Shown: positions 27,801 to 34,300 of the stretch, piece by piece
Layout of the letters: each line of letters starts with the position of its first letter
Numbering within the stretch: position 1 is the stretch's first letter
Source of the DNA: Sedimenticola sp.
GTDB taxonomy: Bacteria > Pseudomonadota > Gammaproteobacteria > Chromatiales > Chromatiaceae
Assembly: GCA_027083925.1 (NCBI GenBank)
Contig: JALWMK010000051.1
Coordinates: forward strand, 1-59,735
Length of the DNA: 59,735 nucleotides
Reading direction: 5' to 3'
Translations under genes and position numbers: made by a program
Notes under the pieces: generated by a model
Seen by the model: the letters and a program-made list of their open reading frames with translations, nothing else
Told to the model about the DNA's origin: nothing
The model's database searches: none

Positions 27801-30719
27801 GCGGCTTCCTCGGCACCGGCAAATTCCGTAGAGCCGGGTGAAACCGTCACCTTTGTATTCAGCGTTCCCCTGGCTGATGGAGCGCCGGCGACGGTGGTCA
27901 ATCTGGCCACCAATACCATTACCACTACCTTGCCTGGCGTGGATCCGGATGAGCGTGAAATGCCGGACGTGAATGGCAGCGACACCCTGAGTCTGCCCCA
28001 GCTGGTGGTGGACAAAACGGCCACACGTACCGTGGATGCGGATGGCTCTGGCAGTACCACGCCGGGAGACACCATTCATTATGTCGTTACCATTGCCAAT
28101 ACCGGCCTTGCCGACACCAGCAACCTGGTGGTCAATGACGTGCCGGACAGCAATGGTGATTTCCAGGCGGGTTCCGTAGTTGCTCCCGGCGGCATCATTG
28201 CCATAGGCAATACCGCCGGGGATACGGCGGTACAGGTCAGCTTCCCTGTTGTCCCGGTGCAGGGGCAGGTGACGATTGAATATGATGTGGTCATTCCGGA
28301 TCCCCTGGCGCCCGGCGTTGTCGAGCTGGTGAACCAGGCGCTGGCGGATTCCGATCAATTGCCGCAGGTTCCCTCGAATGATCCATCTACCCCGGACCCC
28401 CTGGACCCCACGGTGGTACCCATCGAAAATGCGGATCTGGGCATTATCAAGGTGGACAGCGCTGATCCCGTTGCTGCGGGCGATACCTTTACCTACACGG
28501 TAGAAGTGCAGAATGCCGGCCCCGGCATGGCGCCTGATGTGGTGGTAACGGACACCCTACCGGCAGGGCTGACCCTGGTTTCCACCAGTGGTTGCGCGGA
28601 GGATCCCAATGGCGTCGCCACTTGCTCGCTGGGTGATCTGGCGGTGAATGCCGCAGTCTCCTATACCATCACGGTGCAGGTTGATCAGGGAGCTACAGGT
28701 ACCCTGACCAATACGGCGAGTGTAAGCTCATCGGTGCCCGATCCGGATCCGAACAACAATGTTACCGATGAATCGACGGATATTGGTCAGGTTGCGGATT
28801 TGAGCATTACCAAGGTTGACAATGTAGATCCCGTATCCGTTGGTGACCAGATCGTATACACCCTTGAAGTGAGCAATGCCGGCCCCAGCAATGCAACCGG
28901 TGTGAGCGTGGCGGATACCTTGCCTGCCGACGTGACCCTGGTCTCCACCAGCGGTTGCGCCAATGATCCGGCTGGCGTACCCGACTGCAGTCTGGGTGAT
29001 CTGGCGGTCGGCGCAACCGTCAGTTATACGGTAACCGTGCAGGTGGGTTCCGGTGCCAGCGGCACCCTGACCAATACAGCGGTCGTCAGTGCCACCACGC
29101 CCGATCCGGATGCGGGTAACAACACGGCCACAGAACCGACAGCCGTAAATGTGGCTGCCGACCTGCGCATCGCCAAAACCGACAGCGCAGATCCGGTCAA
29201 TGCCGGTGATCAGGTGGTTTATACCATCGTAGTCACCAATGACGGTCCCAGCGATGCAGCAGGGGTGACAGTAACCGATACCCTGCCAGCGGGGGTAACC
29301 CTGATTTCCACCAATGGTTGCAGTAATGACCCTGGTGGTGTCCCCAATTGTGATCTGGGTACGATTGCCGCCGGCGCATCCGCCAGCTATGCCGTGACCG
29401 TCCAGGTTGGCGCAGGAGTCAGTGGCACCCTGACCAATACAGCGGTCGTCAGCGCCACCACGCCAGATCCAAATACCGGCAACAACACGGCAACAGAACC
29501 GACAACCGTTGGCGCTGCCGCCGATCTGCGCATTACCAAGGCGGATGACGCTGATCCGGTTCGCATTGGTGACACAGTTACCTATACCCTGCAGGTGTTC
29601 AACGATGGCCCCAGTAACGCCACGAATGTGGTGGTAACGGATACCCTGCCTGCGGGTTTGACCTTTGTGTCAAGTACTGGCTGCGACAATGATCCTGCGG
29701 GAGTGCCCAGCTGTAATCTTGGCAGTATGGCTGCGGGAACCAGCAAGAGCTATACCGTAGCGGTAACCGTAGATCAGGGTGTGGCTGGTACGCTCACCAA
29801 TTCTGCGACTGTGGGTTCCTCGGTTCCGGATCCCAATGCCGGCAACAACACCGCAACCGAACCCACCACCGTGGGTGCAGCAGCTGATTTGCGCATCAGC
29901 AAGTCTGATGATGTGGATCCGGTCAATGCCGGTGATCAGGTTGTCTATACGATCCAGGTGACCAATGACGGCCCAAGTGATGCCGTTGGCGTCACAGTGG
30001 AAGATACCCTGCCTGCCGGTATGACCCTGGTTTCCACCAGTGGCTGTGCCAGTGATCCCAATGGGGTGCCCAGCTGCAGCCTGGGTGACCTGGCTGTCGG
30101 TGCATCCGTAAGCTATTCGGTGACTGTGGAGGTGGACGCTGGTGTCAGCGGCACCTTGACCAACACAGCGGTCGTCAGCGCCACTACGCCGGATCCGGAT
30201 GGTGGCAACAACACCGCAACCGAACCGACGACTGTGGGCGCAGCGGCTGATTTGCGTATTACCAAGGTCAGTGATGTGCAGCACATACAGGGCGGCGGCA
30301 CCATTGTCTACACCCTTCAGGTGTCTAATCATGGCCCCAGTGATGCCCGCGATGTAGTGGTAAATGACAGCTTGCCTGCAGGAATGACTCCGGTGGCTAC
30401 CACGGGTTGCGACAATGATCCCATGGGGGTTCCTGACTGCAATCTGGGTGATATTCCTGTCGGTTCCAGCAAGACCTATACCATAGAAGTAACTGTGGAT
30501 CAGGGGATATCGGGTAACCTGGTGAATACCGCCAGCGTATCCTCAAGTACGCCGGATCCGGACTCCGGAAACAACGCCAGTGCGGCGCAAACGGCTGTCA
30601 ACTCCGAGCCGGTAGCCGTACCCACGCTTTCCAGAATGGGTATCTTGCTGCTTGGGATGTTGTTGCTGGTTCTGGGGTTGATATCAGCGCGGCGGGGGAG
30701 CTTGCTGAAGAGGTATTGA
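21822..30719 (+). CDS. Giant exported DUF11-repeat protein with IPTL-CTERM tail
   Basis: A 2965-residue cell-surface protein. A signal peptide ends near residue 39 (MLFKALLLLALLMPGIAAAA). Residues ~40-2200 are a long series of Ig-like DUF11/isopeptide-type domains; recurring phrases are DLTIGETVTYR, TLTNTA and VVEPxLxVxK. Residues ~2204-2929 are six near-identical 121-residue DUF11 units. The C-terminus VPTLSRMGILLLGMLLLVLG followed by RRG is an IPTL-CTERM sorting signal: PTLS motif, one membrane helix, basic end. The protein has no obvious catalytic domain and should act as an extended adhesin or surface filament. ATG 21822 is used; ATG 21867 or 21879 would give a more compact signal peptide. 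Long antisense frames across it are codon-bias shadows. Confidence 0.88.
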   Translation: MKDLYGSFSISQRSLMVHRMLFKALLLLALLMPGIAAAATPVTDLNNLPAESFAGEPFCFDAPLSNTGTPGFGPYLRLKLPSGISFDSADFLGAGVTAQVVGTFPPDLIDPISGETVTGPAGYTFITLQPPVGSLVAGAPAININICATIDQAAAIGVPLDVQLTPMYEFGDTATGDNGPIAGTEVSAAVTPVIAIFSKVEDTPETERPPGASWPYTYTLNADIANGSTIRNLQFNDVLPAALQYVPGSITISGGSGCVPAVALPNISVSCTEATGTAASNDVVITYQTHIADILDESVCSQSDIVNAATFDAQREDLPANPGSFVNIAQQADNVIVSAEHVTVQKSVSPAAMVPGDTLTYTLNIQVSDFGTVNALLLGDLLPDGLDSFAHGSLTYNGAPVAIAPVVTSNADGTTSVVYDVTTAIGGSIASGSSLTLTYSALVLDFYNNGDTVKARDPLTNGAEITYSLAAGAAGCTNQSAATAVVNAPAITKEILNPQAQYQPGDTVTFRLSMSIPSGDTSDIVFEDFFPLPVFDVNTLDLTYGNDIRRAGTDTMNIVPGISIDSAANSLSLTLADVDTNSPQIIAVDIDMVVQDDPFADGLHLSNLFQASTNNTPLAPLVDLTLVELNVRAPELAFTKGIASSSNGSISPPPATLPVDGDLSGVDAGDQVVYQFTVENIGGALAYDISVTDDLGQPAGLLTGCVLLSVTDGTGNGLVSAPAIGDAFAGSLQLADPLAANDGSIGAPYGADTALIQVQCTLTGSVEPGRVITNTGAATWASQPGAAAFPAIPDTATVTVAEPAFTKTTAAANAAIGDVFAYTLTITLPEGASNGVTLHDVLDPGLAFVDLGTNASINASAGLATSVAGGFAGVLATASVTGGGSTLDLDFGTITNSDTVDGTPETITIVYDVVVLNNTDSNRGDAKNNSARFRYIRDGGNQDLTAQAADVAIEEPNLQLVKSIIGGGSYDAGDTVTYEWFVSNPAGANVSDAYDLVLSDTLHAETTYVGGSLAVSSGCPSAVTLDDAAAPTLSAAWAQFPVGEECHIQYQVTLNATVQAGSSLPNTAGIDWTGQPGTVSGPLSSYNPDSCERTAAADPNACGSGNDYHAENTVNLPISGAAMGKSLISTSESSTGAGEHNPGVEDLTIGETATYRLVVTVPEGVSSQIVITDSLPASAAGVMEVVTIDSLVTGANLTTANAPAGVISDANLGDGINDTVVWDFGQVTNSATDGVTDDDDRIIIELTARLVDVAGNVDGNQLTNNAQVQFGPSLTATASVDVDVVEPQLQVDKSGDIASGDAGDSVTFTIAIQHQPGSSAEAFDLVMSDVVDNAQFDYTPASLIFVPAASCTVAPVLDDADPYGAGLSASFDNLPVGDICSIQFQATLRTDVAPGSVLTNQAQLGWDSLPADADPNQRSGSVSDNHQITVTEAGLAKSVFATSEASTGTGINGPEPDLTIGETVTYRFVATIPEGVMRNAVMIDQLPVTGVVLEVVSSRIVSIGSQLIIGSGAAVGAAGDDCLPGCDDNGDSFRDQAQWDLGDITNTPGGAGGVDDEIVFEVVALVVDNAHNQGGDDDDLVNTATLTHADNPGGVSGAAAVDLVEPLLNISKQALGAAPLLVDAGDQVTFEITVQHQAASTADAFNIQISDTLANDGSFALMNWVGDATVGGSCGASVDSSTVANMPPTVVFDIPTLALASGSCTITYQVEVDLLAMPGETLSNVADWRYDSTPVYTAGETRRNTGSTSAQVTVLAPTLVKVVSSTSLADTGQAFHDGLLQDLAIGELVTYDITLKFVEGTTENVVLSDLMPAGAPDQGFIEIVGNPVISLGGNVSTGAPVITSPDPYTVNINFGTVTNTPDNADDANDLITVTVTGRVIDVPENVDGDQLTNTATMTYGAGSTLSDTADIDVVEPAMAVTKTMSLNAGIVTMTVNITNNGTAPAFDIEIEDILDSGNWDTANISPVAVPAGFILTTAAGPGATETTVLMAADAASSAPANSVEPGETVTFVFSVPLADGAPATVVNLATNTITTTLPGVDPDEREMPDVNGSDTLSLPQLVVDKTATRTVDADGSGSTTPGDTIHYVVTIANTGLADTSNLVVNDVPDSNGDFQAGSVVAPGGIIAIGNTAGDTAVQVSFPVVPVQGQVTIEYDVVIPDPLAPGVVELVNQALADSDQLPQVPSNDPSTPDPLDPTVVPIENADLGIIKVDSADPVAAGDTFTYTVEVQNAGPGMAPDVVVTDTLPAGLTLVSTSGCAEDPNGVATCSLGDLAVNAAVSYTITVQVDQGATGTLTNTASVSSSVPDPDPNNNVTDESTDIGQVADLSITKVDNVDPVSVGDQIVYTLEVSNAGPSNATGVSVADTLPADVTLVSTSGCANDPAGVPDCSLGDLAVGATVSYTVTVQVGSGASGTLTNTAVVSATTPDPDAGNNTATEPTAVNVAADLRIAKTDSADPVNAGDQVVYTIVVTNDGPSDAAGVTVTDTLPAGVTLISTNGCSNDPGGVPNCDLGTIAAGASASYAVTVQVGAGVSGTLTNTAVVSATTPDPNTGNNTATEPTTVGAAADLRITKADDADPVRIGDTVTYTLQVFNDGPSNATNVVVTDTLPAGLTFVSSTGCDNDPAGVPSCNLGSMAAGTSKSYTVAVTVDQGVAGTLTNSATVGSSVPDPNAGNNTATEPTTVGAAADLRISKSDDVDPVNAGDQVVYTIQVTNDGPSDAVGVTVEDTLPAGMTLVSTSGCASDPNGVPSCSLGDLAVGASVSYSVTVEVDAGVSGTLTNTAVVSATTPDPDGGNNTATEPTTVGAAADLRITKVSDVQHIQGGGTIVYTLQVSNHGPSDARDVVVNDSLPAGMTPVATTGCDNDPMGVPDCNLGDIPVGSSKTYTIEVTVDQGISGNLVNTASVSSSTPDPDSGNNASAAQTAVNSEPVAVPTLSRMGILLLGMLLLVLGLISARRGSLLKRY
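28431..30608 (+). repeat. Six tandem 363-bp coding repeats (DUF11 units)
   Basis: Units begin at 28431, 28794, 29157, 29520, 29883 and 30246, exactly 363 bp apart, each encoding 121 residues starting ADLxIxK. Phrases such as DTLPAG, STSGC, GDLAVGA and GTLTNTAVVSATTPDP recur almost unchanged, mostly in units 2, 3 and 5. Equal spacing and high identity indicate recent amplification and possible length variation by recombination. Confidence 0.9.
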
Positions 30720-30736
30720 TCTGGTGCGCCAGAAAT

Positions 30737-30764
30737 TGCCATCCCGGCGCGGGCCGGGATGGCA
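30737..30764. terminator. Strong hairpin between convergent genes
   Basis: TGCCATCCCGGC (30737-30748) pairs perfectly with GCCGGGATGGCA (30753-30764) over a 4-nt loop. It is 17 bp past the DUF11 gene stop and 30 bp before the convergent lipoprotein stop. No T-run follows on either strand, so it probably forms the 3' end of both transcripts or is a single REP-like palindrome. Confidence 0.5.
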
Positions 30765-30794
30765 TGGCGGGTGCTTCCTGGCAGGGTGGGAATG

Positions 30795-31202
30795 TTACCT
30801 CAGATTTTCCAGACCCCGGGTGTCAACGCCCTTCAGGATCTCTTTTTCAAAATAGTACCGATCTTCCCATTTGTGCTCTTTCTTGTGCTGAAGGTAGCGT
30901 TGCTGCTCGATGTTCATGCGGATCTGCCGCTGCGTACTTTCCTCTTCGGTTTCGCACTGCCTGAAGCCGTCAGACCACCCCTGGGCGTATTGGGAATCGT
31001 ACTCAAACCGGCGGGTATCCTTTTTGAATTGCTCAAACATATTGCCGCCTGCTTTTTTCCCGCTGTGGCAGCCGTCATCAAACCCGTCTGCATAGGAAGC
31101 GGGGTATCCTTCCCTGATCATTTCCTCTTTCTGACTCACGCAGCCAGAGAGAAAGATGCCTGATAGCGCCGTAGCGGTCAAGGTTCGTAGAATGGTATTC
31201 AT
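30795..31202 (-). CDS. Small lipoprotein, unknown function
   Basis: A 135-residue lipoprotein with a signal peptide ending in the lipobox LSGC (MNTILRTLTATALSGIFLSGC), so the mature N-terminus is a lipid-modified Cys. The mature part is hydrophilic and has two copies of a short motif: YADGFDDGCHSG and YAQGWSDGFRQC, each with a Cys. The C-terminal third is charged and helical (RQIRMNIEQQRYLQHKKEHKW). I do not recognise a named family. ATG 31202 is preferred over ATG 31208 because AGGAG then sits 9 nt upstream rather than 3. It lies alone on the minus strand between two giant surface-protein genes and may anchor or assist them, but that is speculation. Confidence 0.75.
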   Translation of the reverse strand: MNTILRTLTATALSGIFLSGCVSQKEEMIREGYPASYADGFDDGCHSGKKAGGNMFEQFKKDTRRFEYDSQYAQGWSDGFRQCETEEESTQRQIRMNIEQQRYLQHKKEHKWEDRYYFEKEILKGVDTRGLENLR

Positions 31203-31395
31203 TTCCATTTTCTCCTGAAGTTATACTGATCCATGATGGCTGTTTGAGTGTACCCACAGCCACACCCGGTTACCAGTCCAATGCTGGCGTCTTGCCAAAA
31301 AAAGTTCGCAACTCTGTCATAAAACCCTTGACCTGCTGATGAGGTCTTGGGTAGTTTACCTATAGAAAAGCAATGATTGTCTGTGCGGGTGAAAT

Positions 31396-34300
31396 ATGGT
31401 TGCTGCAGTGGAAGTATCCGGAATAGTCGATAAACCGCTTCCTTTGCCTCCGGGCTGGCGACCTTATCTGCTTGCTTTTCTATTCGTAACGTCTGCTTCC
31501 ATTTCTTCCCTTGCTTACGCAGCCTGTGATGCGGATGGCGTGACATGCCTCCCTGAAGCTGTCGTGACAGATGGTGCCATGGTGTCAAGACAGTATGACC
31601 TTGATTTCCGTACCGAGAACCAATCCATGCGGTATGCAGGAGATGCTCCCACAGGGGAGGACAAGGATGAGTTCATGCACATGACTGTACTGAAACGCTC
31701 TGATACCGGCTTTGCAGCAGATTTGAAGATCGATGAAATCATCGAATTCTGCCTGTTTAGCAAGCTGAGCAGCATGCTTAGCAATACAGATCTCCATGGC
31801 ATACCCTTCAGCAGCGTCATCAACAAGCTGAAGGACTGGTTCAGCAACCGTTGCTATAAATTTGGTGCGGATTTTGACACTAGCGTGGCGGGGAATTTCG
31901 GGCTGTCTGTTTTTGGCAGTTATGCCGGAGGCAGTGTGGATCTGGAATACCCGGTATCGATGGCTGTCTCCTATCCGGAACAAAACCAGATTAATCCGGG
32001 AGACACCGTTGAAATAAAAACCTCTCTGGTGCCCCGCAACGGGGTCAATATTGTCAGCCATGCGCCAAGTGCCGAACTGGGGATCTATGCATCCGGATCC
32101 CTGGATACGGATGCGATGGCAAAAGGTTGTCTGTACCGCAACTGCGAGAGTGACAAATTCTGGGACTTGGAAGTAAATGGCGAACGCCGAATCGTACTTG
32201 TGGATGGCTCCCCGGGTACCACGATTGACTTGTCCGATCCGCTTCTTTCCACTCTGGTTGTGAACTTTGAAGATCTGGCAGGGTTTACTGGCCGGTTCAC
32301 CATACCGGAAATCCATATTGTCAACGAACAGCTGGATAGCCAGTTGGTACTCACCGGCAGTGATACGCATAGCTTTGCCCAGCTTGATGTTTTCGTGGAT
32401 CAGTGGCTGTTGCTGGGGTTGGGCAAGCTGCAGAAACTGGCAAAAAAGTATTTTGGTGTCAACAAGAAAAAGGCGCTCAAGAAGGTTGAGCTGATATTCA
32501 ATCTTCTTGGTATCACCACCAGTATCGAGGTGATCAAACATCAAGACTTTGTCTTTGATCCCGATTTCTCAATAAAATTCATGCTTTCCTCCATCGTCGA
32601 ATGGGAGGTTTTCGAGAGTGGAAGGGCGGTGGATTCCGGCAAGAGTGCAGAGGTGTGGCTTACCCCCGGGCAAGCATTGCGAGTCAAGACTACGGAAGGC
32701 ATATTGCCTCTTGGCATTTCTCCTGAAGTGACGTTGCCAAACCGGTTCACCAATACCGAGCGCTACGAGAAGCGCACCTATACCAATCTGGTGTTATTGG
32801 ATGTCGGCCTGGAAACGCCCCAGCTTACCGTGTTTGGAAGAAGATGCGTTGATTTCTGGGTAGGCTCCATCTGTACCGGAAGATTCAAGTGGTCTGGTTT
32901 TGATCTGGGTTATGGCCCGGTGGTGGATGAGGATGTCTGGGTGGGCAATGACTTCCTCTCCCATGAGTTTCATGGTGAGTGGGAGCTGAAGGGATTCCAG
33001 ACTTTTCCGCTGCAGAATTTCGAGGTCAGGGCAAACTCGGCACCCGTAGTGACCACCCCGATAGCAGACCAAAGGCTGCAATGGAACCAGGTGATTGATA
33101 TCGATCTCGATGCACACTTTAATGATCCAGACGGGCAGGCGCTGAGCTACAGCATGTACGGACGTCCGCCTTTTCTCCAGATCGTCAATGGCCGTTTGCA
33201 GGGTACGGTAAGTGAAAATTTTTCCGGGGACATCATCGTTCGGGCAAGCGATGGCTACGGGGGGCAGGGCGAAGATGTGTTCCAGCTCACAGTGGTGATG
33301 CCCCTGGTGGACGAGCAGGTTCTGACGCTTCGTGAGGCAACCCCGCCGTTGCCTGGCACGCTGGGCTACCGGCTTTCTGCCCAGCCTTCCGCGCCGGTTA
33401 CCTTGCACCTGACGCCGGACAATACCCAGATCGATCTGGGCGCAGGGGCAGGGGAGGTTATGGAACTTGCCTTTGACAGCAGCAACTGGAATACACCCCA
33501 ACAGATTGCTGTTATCGCCGTGGATGATGCTGTTGCCGAGCGGGGCAGCACTTCCGGCATCAGTATGGAGATGCAGAGTGCAGATGCGATTTTTCAGGGA
33601 GGAAGTGCCGGGAAGACCAACATCCACATTAGAGACAATGATCGTGCCGGGATTTTTGTTTCTCCGGGGACTGTGCTCACAGGAGAGCAAACTGGTGCGG
33701 ATGACAGTATGAGCGTCAGGCTCACTTCCCAGCCGGTACATCCCGTTGAGCTGACTTTTGCTGCCACCGATACTACGGAGTTCTCCGTCAATCCCGTTGC
33801 TCTGGTTTTTGATGCTGCGAACTGGGATGCCCTTCAGGTGGTTGCTGTTACCGGGGTGAACGATGATGTGCAGGATGGCACCCAGGAAGGGCAGATCCAG
33901 ATCACCAGTGTCAGTAGTGACGCCTTTTACGATGGCATGGGCAGAGACATCAATGCCCGCAACACCGATGATGACCGTGCAGGCGTAACCATCACGCCCA
34001 CCGTGGGTTTGCGGACTACAGAAGCAGACGAAGGATCCTTCGACGCCAGTTTCCGGGTAGTGCTCAACAGTGCGCCTGAGAGCGGTGCAAGTGTGACGGT
34101 AAGCCTGCAAAGCAGCAACACAAATGAAGGAACACTGAGTCTTTCTTCATTGGTATTTGATGAAAATACCTGGGCCATACCGCAGCTGGTGGAATTAACC
34201 GGCGTTGATGATCTTCTCGAAGATGGCGATCAGGCATTTGCCATACAAACCGGAATCTCGTCTGTTGGTTCATCCTCCTATGATGTGCTTACGGATGCCG

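Noticed and set aside
26157..28358. A 733-codon open frame antisense to the giant DUF11 gene, with several others like it
   Set aside because: The composition is biased and repetitive, there is no ribosome-binding site or recognisable domain, and the sense strand has a coherent repeat protein. They are codon-bias shadows.
28431..30608. Regular direct repeats that might suggest a CRISPR or satellite array
   Set aside because: The 363-bp period is an exact multiple of three and encodes DUF11 domains in frame; there are no short repeats with unique spacers.
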